From positions 1 through 12,767 of the forward strand of contig CALMZT010001133.1 in the NCBI GenBank assembly GCA_937870805.1: a stretch of DNA of 12,767 nt, read 5' to 3'. The DNA comes from an uncultured Chloroflexota bacterium. GTDB lineage: Bacteria; Chloroflexota; Anaerolineae; Aggregatilineales; Phototrophicaceae. The notes under the pieces are model-generated. The model was given only the letters and a program-made list of their open reading frames with translations, searched no databases and had not been told where the DNA came from. A program made the translations under genes and the position numbers. This document shows positions 1-6,800 of the stretch, in pieces. The first letter of the stretch is position 1. Each line of letters starts with the position of its first letter.

Positions 1-17
1 AGAAAGTCGGTGAAGCG

Positions 18-503
18 ATGAAACTCTACTTCATAAGGCACGGCATCGCGGAAGACAATGCGCATACAGGACATGCGGCGGACGACTTCTCGCGCAGGCT
101 GACGGAGCGTGGCGCAGAACGGGTGAAGACGGCGGCGAAGGTGCTGGCGAAGCTGGGATTGAAGCCCGCGCACATCTACAGCAGCCCGCGCGTGCGTGCC
201 CGGCAGACGGCGGACATCATAGCGAAGGCGCTGGGCGTGGAGGTCGAGGAGCGTGAGGAAGTCAACTTCGGGTTCGACCTGAAACAGCTTGAGAAGCTGC
301 TGGAAGGCGCGGCGGAGGATGACGAAATCGTACTGGTGGGGCATGAGCCGACGTTCAGCACGACGCTGCGTGAACTGACGGGCGGCGAGGTGGAGATGAA
401 GAAGGGCGGCTGCGCGCGCGTGGATGCCGAGACAGAGCCAATGCTGCATGGCACGCTGGTGTGGCTAATCGCGCCGAAGGTGTTCGATGCGCTAGGGGAA
501 TAG
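18..503 (+). CDS. sixA: SixA-like phosphohistidine phosphatase (histidine phosphatase superfamily)
   Basis: A 161-residue protein of the size usual for SixA, the small branch of the histidine phosphatase superfamily. The catalytic RHG triplet is at residues 7-9, so His8 is the expected phosphorylated nucleophile. A second arginine lies in the SSPRVRARQTA stretch (Arg58), and the GHEP motif (His109) supplies the second catalytic histidine. LTERG near residue 28 is also typical. Family members remove phosphate from phosphohistidine, classically from the HPt domain of a hybrid sensor kinase, in the cytoplasm. No HPt protein is next to it. The ATG lies only 17 bases from the window edge, so the operon context upstream cannot be judged. 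The family call is secure; the physiological substrate is unknown. Confidence 0.9.
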   Translation: MKLYFIRHGIAEDNAHTGHAADDFSRRLTERGAERVKTAAKVLAKLGLKPAHIYSSPRVRARQTADIIAKALGVEVEEREEVNFGFDLKQLEKLLEGAAEDDEIVLVGHEPTFSTTLRELTGGEVEMKKGGCARVDAETEPMLHGTLVWLIAPKVFDALGE

Positions 504-712
504 AAGGTCAAAGGGGTGGCTACTAGCGGACGGGTGACTCAAATTTTAGCCTGCAAAAACACATTTATCAGAGTAACGTTTCATTTGGTGATTTGCACAT
601 AGCGCACAATGGGCAGCAAACGACGAAATTTCATACCGAAAACTAACCCGCAAGTTAAATGTAAGCTGAAAAAACAGTAAGGTATCAGGAAATTTACTGA
701 ATTATTATCGGT

Positions 713-747
713 AGTCATTAGTCGATGGTCGATAGTCTTTAGCATGG
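713..747. repeat. Degenerate heptanucleotide array 1 (AGTCNNT-type units)
   Basis: About five consecutive 7-base units begin with AG or GG: AGTCATT, then AGTCGAT, GGTCGAT, AGTCTTT and a decayed last unit. The 7-base spacing is exact. Similar short arrays with the same period occur at 3717 and 8136. Confidence 0.6.
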
Positions 748-906
748 TGTGGAACATGGAGACTCCTTTCTCTAGGAGAGAGCATAGCAGAAAAGCGCGC
801 CAATTTGCGTTCCTTTTGACACTTTAATGCGCGTTGTTATGTAAGTTATCAGTTTTCACTCATTACGGGGATTAGCCACTCATCTGCCTCCTGTTTGTGC
901 TTTCCA

Positions 907-935
907 TATACCAAAAAATATTATATATTGGTATA
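907..935. promoter_or_regulatory. AT-rich palindrome upstream of the antitoxin gene, probable autoregulatory operator
   Basis: Perfect 8-base arms, TATACCAA (907-914) and TTGGTATA (928-935), flank a 13-base AT spacer and end 24 bases before the antitoxin ATG. Ribbon-helix-helix antitoxins usually repress their own operon by binding palindromes that overlap the promoter. TATTAT at 919 and TATAAA at 932 are candidate -10 boxes inside or next to the palindrome. That this antitoxin binds here is inferred. Confidence 0.5.
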
Positions 936-959
936 AAATTGTATTTTGAGGAGAAGCAT

Positions 960-1199
960 ATGCCGAAGAATACCAGTGTGACCGTTGGAGAACATTTTGA
1001 AAAGTTCATCGCATCACAAGTCGCGGAGGGGCGTTATGGCTCTGCAAGTGAGGTTGTGCGCGCGGGCTTGCGACTTCTGGAAGAGCATGAGGCGAAACTG
1101 AAAGCATTACAGGCGGCGCTGATCGCAGGGGAAGAAAGTGGCGCGGCAAAGGATTTTGATGTCGAGCAGTTTCTTACACGCATGAAAAGCCGCAAGTAA
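960..1199 (+). CDS. parD: ParD-type ribbon-helix-helix antitoxin
   Basis: A 79-residue protein typical of the ParD/CC2985 antitoxin family. The N-terminal half (NTSVTVGEHFEKFI followed by GRYGSASEVVRAGLRLLEE) forms the ribbon-helix-helix DNA-binding dimer. The charged C-terminal third, roughly residues 46-79, is the expected toxin-clamping tail. The ATG at 960 is preferred over an upstream in-frame start at 897 for two reasons: it has a GAGGAGAAG ribosome site at a proper distance, and the extra 21 residues are unlike the family and would overlap the operator palindrome. The stop is two bases before the toxin start, the usual coupled order. The partner toxin is frameshifted, so this antitoxin may now be an orphan repressor or a relic. 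Confidence 0.87.
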   Translation: MPKNTSVTVGEHFEKFIASQVAEGRYGSASEVVRAGLRLLEEHEAKLKALQAALIAGEESGAAKDFDVEQFLTRMKSRK

Positions 1200-1201
1200 C
1201 G

Positions 1202-1500
1202 ATGGGTCATTTTACGCTTCGACCACAAGCAGAACAAGACTTAGAGGATATTTGGGTTTACACCCTTGACCAGTGGGGTGAGGGACAGGCGGACGCATAC
1301 ATTCGCTTACTCGATGATGCTTTTCACCTTTGGCAGATCAACCGGGTATCGGTCAGTATTGCAGCAATATCCGTGAGGGGTATCGCAAACACCCTGTGGG
1401 GCAGCATGTGACTTTTTATCGTGTTGTGGCTGAAGGCATGATTGAGATTGTCCGTGTCTTACATAGGAGGATGGACGTAGAGCGTCATCTATTCGAGTAG
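1202..1500 (+). pseudogene. parE: ParE-type toxin (RelE/ParE superfamily), single-base frameshift
   Basis: The first 43 codons (GHFTLRPQAEQDLEDIW...) match the N-terminus of ParE toxins, which typically poison DNA gyrase. In this frame the protein then runs into unrelated sequence and stops at 1411. Shifting frame at about 1328-1332 restores a ParE C-terminal half: ADQPGIGQYCSNIREGYRK, then HVTFYRVV, then EIVRVLHRRMD, stopping at 1500. The restored product would be about 99 residues, the normal family length, so one base appears to be missing near CACCTTTGGC. No canonical slippery heptamer fits there. Loss of function is more likely than programmed frameshifting, but a sequencing or assembly error cannot be excluded. 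Confidence 0.8.
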
Positions 1501-1593
1501 TTCAGCGCTTGATGGACTCCAAACAGCAGCGGTTACGGCAGGCGTGTAGTATTGAGACCATCCACCAAGATGAGGAAGAGAGATGAAAAAAGT

Positions 1594-1743
1594 ATGGGGC
1601 GCGTCTTCGTATGTCTGCTGCTGATTTGTATATGCCCCTTCCCTGCTCATGCGCAAGAGGATTTGCCGCAGCCTGTGCGTGCAGAGAGAGGGGTGCAGAC
1701 TCAGGTGGGGGACGTTTCGCCGTTGTCGGAGCGATCAATGTAG
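1594..1743 (+). CDS. Possible small secreted peptide (uncertain)
   Basis: From the ATG at 1594 a 49-residue product begins with a plausible signal peptide. Residues 1-3 carry one arginine, followed by a hydrophobic core (VFVCLLLICICPFPA) and an AHA-QE cleavage site around residue 20. The remaining 29 residues are polar and unrecognised. A GA-rich stretch at 1572-1582 could serve as ribosome site. A competing ATG at 1583 followed by six A bases opens a different frame that stops quickly. The end overlaps the 3' end of the minus-strand XRE gene by 43 bases. It may be a real micro-peptide, the stub of a truncated secreted protein, or chance. Confidence 0.25.
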   Translation: MGRVFVCLLLICICPFPAHAQEDLPQPVRAERGVQTQVGDVSPLSERSM

Positions 1744-1952
1744 AGTAGGTCGCCTACCCCGCAGTTGAAGTATTCGCAGATTTTCAGCATAAACTCCCCG
1801 TCAAAGCGATTAATTTTGTTATTTGCCCAATTTGAAAGAACATTGACAGAGGAGTCTGTTGCGCGGGCGATTTCCGTATAAGAAATGCGCCTTTCCTCAC
1901 GCCGTTCTTTTTCAGTCAGCAAAATTAGAAAGCGATTACGAAGTCGAGCCAT
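1701..1952 (-). CDS. Small XRE-family (Cro/C1-type) helix-turn-helix regulator
   Basis: An 83-residue protein consisting of essentially one Cro/C1-type DNA-binding domain. The helix-turn-helix is seen in SYTEIARATDSSVNVLSNWANNK (about residues 24-46): the scaffold helix SYTEIARAT, the turn, and the recognition helix SVNVLSNWA. It is followed by the usual FMLKICEYFNCGVGDLLYI tail of this single-domain subfamily. The gene is divergent from the BRO-type gene at 2028. The 75-base gap contains a strong promoter for the other gene with two repeated half-palindromes (1973-1984 and 1994-2006), so it probably represses that promoter. The binding is inferred; the family assignment is clear. Confidence 0.88.
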   Translation of the reverse strand: MARLRNRFLILLTEKERREERRISYTEIARATDSSVNVLSNWANNKINRFDGEFMLKICEYFNCGVGDLLYIDRSDNGETSPT

Positions 1953-1961
1953 TTTAGTTGA

Positions 1962-2006
1962 TTGACAATGTATAGTGATTACTATATGATAAATAGTGAT
2001 TAACTA
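1962..2006 (+). promoter_or_regulatory. Near-consensus sigma-70 promoter with twin operator-like repeats
   Basis: TTGACA at 1962-1967 and TATGAT at 1985-1990 are separated by 17 bases, an almost ideal vegetative promoter reading toward the BRO-type gene. The 10-mer ATAGTGATTA occurs twice, at 1972-1981 and 1993-2002, with start points 21 bases apart (two helical turns). Each copy sits in an imperfect palindrome with TAGT and ACTA ends. One lies in the spacer and one just downstream of the -10 box, the expected position for a repressor that blocks RNA polymerase. The divergent XRE protein is the obvious candidate. Confidence 0.72.
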
Positions 2007-2027
2007 ATTAAATATAAGGATCGAAAA

Positions 2028-2912
2028 ATGAATACGTTACTGCCTGTCATCCCGGATGCGGACGACGCTAGTTTACCTTTGCCTCTTATCGTAGCGCAAA
2101 AATGGCATTTTCCACTAGCCCACGTTCAGACGGACGATGGGTATTTTTATGCGGTGCAGGATTGGATACGTGGATTAACAGGCGATAGTGATGTGCGTAA
2201 ATTGCTGGCGAAGCTCAAAACTCAATTGTCTACTTCAAGTAGACAGTTGCCTTATATCGCCACAAATGGCAAGACGTATCAGGTCGATTTCACCGACGAC
2301 AAGGGGTTGTATCTCATTGCGCAATATTTACGCAGTACAAAGGCGCGTCCCCTGCTGGCGGCGATCAAGACGTATCTGTCGGAAAGCGGCGCGTTTGTCG
2401 ATCTGGTGCGGCGTGAACCTGAGAGTGTGCTAACATCGGGCGCGATTGACCCCGACGATGTGATTGACGCGGCGATTGAGGCGTATCGGCGGCAGGGCAA
2501 GGACGAACGCTGGATCAGCGCGCGGCTGACGGGCAAGATCAAACGGATGCAGTTTACGGCGGCGCTGAAAACGGCGGTGGCAGAGGTGCTGACGAAGCCG
2601 CATTATGCGCTGGCGACGGATGAGGTGTACAAGGGCTTGTGGGGTCGCACGGCAGCAATTCTGAAGGACGAGATCGGTGTGCCACCAAAAGCCAGCCTGC
2701 GCGACTATCAACCAACGCTGGCGTTGAGTTATCAGGCGCTGGCGGAAGAAGTGTCGGCGCAGACGTTAGGCGATAAGCGCGAGTTGACGTGGGACGAGGC
2801 GCGGCAGGTCGTGCGCGTGGTGGCGGATTTGATCGGCGCGCAGGCAGAGACGACGGCGCGGTTTTTGGGGACGGATTTGGCGACAGGGAAGCCATTGTTG
2901 GGAGCAGGATAA
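2028..2912 (+). CDS. BRO-N domain protein, phage antirepressor / DinD-like
   Basis: A 294-residue protein. Residues about 25-125 resemble a BRO N-terminal domain: an aromatic beta-strand (DGYFYAVQDWIRGLTG), a lysine-rich helix (KLLAKLKTQL), a DGK-type hairpin (ATNGKTYQVDFTDDKGL) and the YLRSTKARPLLAAIKTYL helix. This domain is found in phage antirepressors and baculovirus BRO proteins and binds DNA. Residues about 140-290 form a second, helical conserved region (IDAAIEAYRRQGKDERWISARLTGKI..., EVYKGLWGRTA..., DLATGKPLL) of the kind seen in chromosomal BRO/DinD-like proteins. Its function is not established. It is divergent from the XRE gene and transcribed from a strong repressed-type promoter, which suggests a repressor/antirepressor switch or a damage-responsive gene. 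No other phage genes are visible. A strong hairpin lies within the coding region at 2223-2249. Confidence 0.72.
   Translation: MNTLLPVIPDADDASLPLPLIVAQKWHFPLAHVQTDDGYFYAVQDWIRGLTGDSDVRKLLAKLKTQLSTSSRQLPYIATNGKTYQVDFTDDKGLYLIAQYLRSTKARPLLAAIKTYLSESGAFVDLVRREPESVLTSGAIDPDDVIDAAIEAYRRQGKDERWISARLTGKIKRMQFTAALKTAVAEVLTKPHYALATDEVYKGLWGRTAAILKDEIGVPPKASLRDYQPTLALSYQALAEEVSAQTLGDKRELTWDEARQVVRVVADLIGAQAETTARFLGTDLATGKPLLGAG
2223..2249. repeat. Strong perfect-type hairpin inside the BRO-type gene
   Basis: Arms CAATTGTCTACT (2223-2234) and AGTAGACAGTTG (2238-2249) can form a 12-base-pair RNA stem with one U-G wobble and a three-base loop (TCA). The central 19 bases are a perfect palindrome around position 2236. 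It falls between the two predicted halves of the BRO-N domain, at codons for LSTSSRQL. No U-run follows, so it is not a standard terminator. Confidence 0.7.
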
Positions 2913-3193
2913 TGCCCAACCGCCAAGACGCCAAGTGCGCCAAGTTAAGACAAGAGCAGAAGAGAAATTGAACCACTGCTCGTTTAAAGCCACACGCCCG
3001 TTCTATAGCATTATTAGCAGAGCTCGCTTTATACTCTTTCAAAAAGCTTTGGGGAAAGCTGGAGTAAGGTCAACAGATTGCCTTGCACTCATCGTCATTA
3101 GTAATACACGCATGGGCACTTGAATTTGCGCCTCTTGAATAATCAAAATGCTGTAGAACTTCGTGCCTTTAGGACGTTGGAGAATAGGTATTC
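2913..3193. other. Intergenic stretch between BRO-type gene and Nudix gene
   Basis: Just after the BRO stop come three CGCCAAG copies (listed separately). The rest holds short open frames in mixed directions, with no signal peptide, family motif or ribosome site to support any of them. No terminator with a U-run and no tRNA fold was recognised. A GGAG at 3179-3182 is the probable ribosome site of the Nudix gene. Confidence 0.5.
2921..2944. repeat. Three near-tandem CGCCAAG copies directly after the BRO-type stop
   Basis: CGCCAAG occurs at 2921-2927, 2929-2935 and 2938-2944, at 8- and 9-base intervals, beginning nine bases after the stop codon. The regular spacing in non-coding DNA marks it as a small repeat element rather than chance. 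Confidence 0.6.
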
Positions 3194-3718
3194 GTGGCGA
3201 ATAACGCATTTCCGTCAGATCGCATCGTAACGGGTTCGCTCATCTACGTGCTGCATGGCGACGCGGTGCTGCTGCTCAAGCGTGAGCGCGTGCCGCACAA
3301 AGGCTTGTGGTCGCCGCCCGGTGGCAAACTGGAATTGGGCGAGTCGCCGGAGGAATGCGCCGCGCGGGAGATGCGCGAGGAAACGGGACTCACGGTAAGC
3401 GATTTGAAGCTGCGTGGGATTTTGACGGTGGTTGACCGCGCGTTTCCAATCCACTGGCTGCTGTTTGTGTATCGCGCGGGGGTCATGCAGAATGATGAGG
3501 TAGGGGCAAGGCATGCCTTGCCCCTACAATATCCAATATTGCCAGAGTGTGCGGAAGGGGAGCTAAGATGGATTCCACTGGCAGAACTGGCGCAGTATCC
3601 ACGCCCGTATGCGGATGTGCGGTATTTCCCGCGCGTGCTGGACGACAGTCCCGTTTTCCAGAGCAAGTTTGTGTATGACACACCGCAAACGCTGGTCAGC
3701 GAGTGGCATTACCGATAG
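3194..3718 (+). CDS. Nudix hydrolase (MutT-like) with an in-frame repeat insertion
   Basis: A 174-residue Nudix-family pyrophosphohydrolase, which would cleave a nucleoside diphosphate linked to another group, using Mg2+. The Nudix box is complete: G44, E50, R58, E59, E62, E63, G65 and a hydrophobic residue at 66 fit GX5EX7REUXEEXGU exactly. The N-terminal strand (GSLIYVLHGDAVLLLKRER) and the RWIPLAEL segment near 125 fit the fold. The start is GTG at 3194, with GGAG about 11 bases upstream; no better ATG exists before the first strand. Residues 103-112 (VGARHALPLQ) are encoded by a 28-base perfect palindrome that appears inserted in a loop between the VYRAG strand and the GELRW strand. The active site is untouched, so the protein is probably functional. 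The substrate cannot be read from sequence. Confidence 0.92.
   Translation: MANNAFPSDRIVTGSLIYVLHGDAVLLLKRERVPHKGLWSPPGGKLELGESPEECAAREMREETGLTVSDLKLRGILTVVDRAFPIHWLLFVYRAGVMQNDEVGARHALPLQYPILPECAEGELRWIPLAELAQYPRPYADVRYFPRVLDDSPVFQSKFVYDTPQTLVSEWHYR
3500..3541. repeat. Palindromic repeat element within the Nudix coding sequence
   Basis: A 28-base perfect palindrome spans 3500-3527: left arm GTAGGGGCAAGGCA, right arm its exact reverse complement starting at 3514. It is followed immediately by a second small inverted repeat, CAATAT (3527-3532) and ATATTG (3536-3541), around CCA. The palindrome reads through in the Nudix frame without a stop. Such GC-rich palindromes are typical of dispersed REP-like elements, which are usually intergenic. 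Confidence 0.75.
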
Positions 3719-3758
3719 CTGTCAGCGATCAGCTTTCAGCAATCAGCAATCAGCAAAT
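3717..3758. repeat. Degenerate heptanucleotide array 2 (AGCNNTC units)
   Basis: Six exact-length 7-base units run from 3717, inside the Nudix stop codon, to 3758. The consensus is AGCNNTC, with two identical consecutive AGCAATC units at 3738-3751. It is the cleanest of the three arrays with this period in the window. Confidence 0.72.
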
Positions 3759-3779
3759 ACAAAAGCAGATTTCAAAACA

Positions 3780-3810
3780 AAAAGGGACATTCACTTGAAA
3801 TGTCCCTTTT
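3780..3810. terminator. Hairpin terminator between convergent Nudix and penicillin-binding protein genes
   Basis: Arms AAAAGGGACATT (3780-3791) and AATGTCCCTTTT (3799-3810) form a perfect 12-base-pair stem with a 7-base loop. On the minus strand it begins 21 bases after the penicillin-binding protein stop and is followed by a T-rich tract (complement of the A-run at 3773-3783), as in an intrinsic terminator. On the plus strand TTTTGTGTTG follows, so it probably works in both directions. Confidence 0.85.
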
Positions 3811-3831
3811 GTGTTGGGTGTGATGATGTGT

Positions 3832-6800
3832 TTAGCCGCCGGGATTGATGGTCGCGGTGGGCGTCGGCACGCCGAACGACTGCCCCGGAATGGGCGTATC
3901 GAAAGGCAGCGGCGTCAGGAACTGCGACGGTGGGAAGGTCGGTGACGGAATCAGCGTGGGAATGACGGTGGGTTCAGGGTTGTCCACGCGCACGGGGATA
4001 TCGACGTTGATGATGCCGCCCGTCGTCGAGTAGACTACCACCCGTAAGATGTAATCGCCATCAGGCGTGCCAATCGTGTTCCACGTGCCGAGAATTGAAG
4101 AGGGCTGCGTGGTGTTGGCGGGAAGGATGATGGTAAAGGATGTGGGATTCGCCGCCGTCGCCAACTGCACCTCATAATGGCTGAAGTTCTGCGCGACGCT
4201 GATTGTCCCCGTGATTTGTACACTCCCTTGCACCACTTGTCCCGGCGTGGGCGAGGTCACACGCACCACTGGAATGGGCGTGTTGAGGTCGCAAGCGCCC
4301 GTGGGGGCAGGTTGCAGCGGGATGGGCAAGCCAAGCCGTTGGGCAAAGGTGCGTCCCTGACCCGTGCCGTTCAGCCAATTGACAGCGGCAGCGTCGTTGA
4401 TGCTGGCAAACGTCGAGGTGGTGACGTGATCGGGACAGAAGTTGTTAGCGCGCAAGCCCGTCCACGTATCGACGGCAATCGTCTGCACGAACCCTTGTTC
4501 AGGGGGCGGCGGGGGCTGCGAGGCGATGAACAATTCGTTGCGCAGGTTGGTACAGTTTGCGCCCGGTAGCGTGCCTGTATCGGCGCAAATCTGGGCGAAG
4601 CCCACGCCCGCAGGCTGTGAGAAGGGCGCGGGTGCCTGGATGCTTACGGCGGCAGTCATCACGGCGTTCCAGATCGGCGCTGCACCTGTGAAGCTCGACC
4701 CGTTAGTAGGCTGATTATCGCCGCGTCCAATCCATACGCCGACGACGAAATTGCGCGTGAAGCCAATCGTCCACAGGTCACGGTTTTCGTTGCTCGTGCC
4801 TGTCTTGACCGCGACGACGTTGGACGTGGGCAAGCCGCGAATCGTCAGGATACTGTTCGGCGGGAACTGCGGTGCGCGCGCGCCATCGTCGCTGAGGATG
4901 TTTTGCATCAGATAAGCAACTTCGGGGCGAATCACGGCGGTGGCTTCGGCGCGTCCGGGAATCGGGACTGCCGCGCCCGTCGAGTCGGTAATGCTCTCGA
5001 TGGCGTAAGGTTCGACGCGCAGCCCGCCCGTTGCCAGCGTGCCAAAAGCGTGAACCATATCGTAGAGGCGCACTTCCGTCGCGCCGACGCCCGTTGGCAA
5101 GCCAAACGTCGCCTGCGGTAGGAAGGTTAGCCCTAAGAGTTCGCCCATCTGGCGGAATTCGTCGTTGCCGATAAATTCATACACCTTGACGGCGGGGACG
5201 TTGAGGCTGTTGCCCAGCGCATAGCGCGCGGCAACCGGACCCAGGAACTGCCCATTGAAGTTGACAGGTTGATAGTTGCCGGGGAACACTGTCGGCACGT
5301 CCCACAGTATCGTCGCAGGCGTCATATACTCATCGAACGATAGCTGTCCATCGCCGTTGCGGTCAATGCCGTCGAGCGCTGCCGTATACGAGATGGGTTT
5401 GATGGCTGAACCGGGCTGTTCCCACGAGAGGGTATAGTTGTTCTGCCCGCCAATTTCTTCGTTGTTGAAGTCAGGGCTGCCGACCATTGCCAGAATCGCG
5501 CCTGTGTTGGGGTCAGTGACTAACACTGCGCCTGTATTCACGCCTGTGCCGATCATCGCGCCGACTTGTCCGGTGAGGGCATCCTGCGCGGCATCCTGAA
5601 GGATCGGGTTCAGCGTCGTTCGCACCGTGAAGCCGCGTGCGTAAATCTCGCTCGTGCCGAAGTCACGCTCTAACTGCGCCTGCACAAACTGGACGAAATG
5701 CGGATACTGCACTGTCGAGTCGCGCGGGGTGTAGTTACGGGCTTCGATCTCTGCGATCTGTGGCAGCACCGGACCGCCGACGACTTCCTGGTTGTCATCG
5801 AAGCGCACGGCGTTATCGGGGATGCAGAATGGCTCTCCCGCGTCTTCTTGTCCTTCTGCCCATTGTCCATGCTGGAAGGTCAAGCAGCGCACGCTGACCA
5901 TCTGCCGAATGATGTCGCGAGTACGGGCGAAGGCAGCACTGCGGTTCGTCACCGGATCATAGACCGCAGGCGATTGAATTAAACCCGTGAGGAAAGCCGA
6001 TTCGGCAAAGTTGAGGGTGGCGGCGGAGCGCCCAAAGTAGAACTGTGAAGCCTCCTCCACGCCATACGCCAGGTTGCCGAAATAGACTTCGTTGAGGTAC
6101 AGCAGCAGAATTTCGTTCTTGCTGTAAGTACGCGCGATCTCACCGGCAATGACCAGTTCTTCGCGCTTTCGTTGGGCGGTGGGTGCGGTATTCTGCAAGA
6201 TCAAATTGCGCGCGATCTGCTGCGTGATGGTACTTGCACCGGATACGATTTCGTTGGCTTCGACGTTTTGCAGGAAAGCGCGGGTGATGGCGATAGGGTC
6301 CCAACCGGGGTCTTCGTAGAAGCGCTCATTTTCTGACGCAACTACCGCAAAAATCATATAGGGTGATACTTGATCGAGCGATTGCAGCGTGGTACGTGCG
6401 CCCGCGTTGGCTTCCTGGCTGTTGAGTTCGGCAATCACGCCGCCGTTGGCATCAAGGATGCGCGCCGTCTGGAACTGCGGCACGTAAGCTTGCAGATTTT
6501 GTACTTCGTCGCGCCAATCAGTAGCGATCTGGTTGTAAGGAATGACTACCGCCAGCGTTACCCCAATACCCAGCAGCAGCAAAAGACCGATGAAAACGAG
6601 CGCACCGACCAACACCATGTTCACTGCTGAACGGCGCTGGCGTTCGCGCGCATCTTCGATCACATCACTGGTTTCATCGACAGGCGGTGCTTCCGCCGGG
6701 GTATAGGGAGCTTCGACCAGATTGCCCAGCGGCACAGGCTCTTCATAGCCGATAGCCGCACTCGGTATCGTGGGCGCGCTGTAAGGCGTGCCTGAAGCGG

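Larger units (their letters stand above)
504..959. other. AT-rich intergenic stretch with no convincing gene
   Basis: This stretch between the phosphatase and the antitoxin start is clearly AT-richer than the flanking genes and holds no credible coding sequence. It contains a degenerate array of 7-base units near 713-747 and the AT-rich palindrome at 907-935, both listed separately. A TTGACA hexamer occurs at 816-821, but no good -10 box follows at the right distance. A weak CTCCT/AGGAG inverted repeat is at 763-778. The low GC suggests either a regulatory region or the edge of acquired DNA. Confidence 0.6.

Noticed and set aside
713..747. CRISPR-like interpretation of the short repeat arrays
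   Set aside because: Units are 7 bases with no unique spacers and no cas genes nearby.
816..844. TTGACA at 816 as a promoter for the toxin-antitoxin operon
   Set aside because: The best -10 candidates at 16-17 bases (TATGTA, ATGTAA) are poor, and the site is more than 100 bases from the operator palindrome.
897..959. Upstream in-frame start extending the antitoxin by 21 residues
   Set aside because: The extension crosses the operator-like palindrome, lacks family similarity, and the ATG at 960 has a much better ribosome site.
1328..1336. Programmed -1 frameshift in the ParE gene
   Set aside because: CACCTTTGG does not form a canonical X XXY YYZ slippery heptamer in the required frame, and no downstream stimulatory structure was seen.
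2554..3042. Long minus-strand open frame of 162 codons opposite the BRO-type gene
   Set aside because: Pro/Ser/Ala-rich antisense shadow of a gene with clear domain structure. No ribosome site or recognisable motif.
2935..3123. 62-codon plus-strand open frame in the gap before the Nudix gene
   Set aside because: Its start lies in the CGCCAAG repeat. There is no convincing ribosome site and no recognisable motif or signal peptide.
4177..4569. 130-codon plus-strand open frame opposite the penicillin-binding protein gene
   Set aside because: Antisense to the conserved C-terminal region of the penicillin-binding protein. The composition is that of an antisense shadow.
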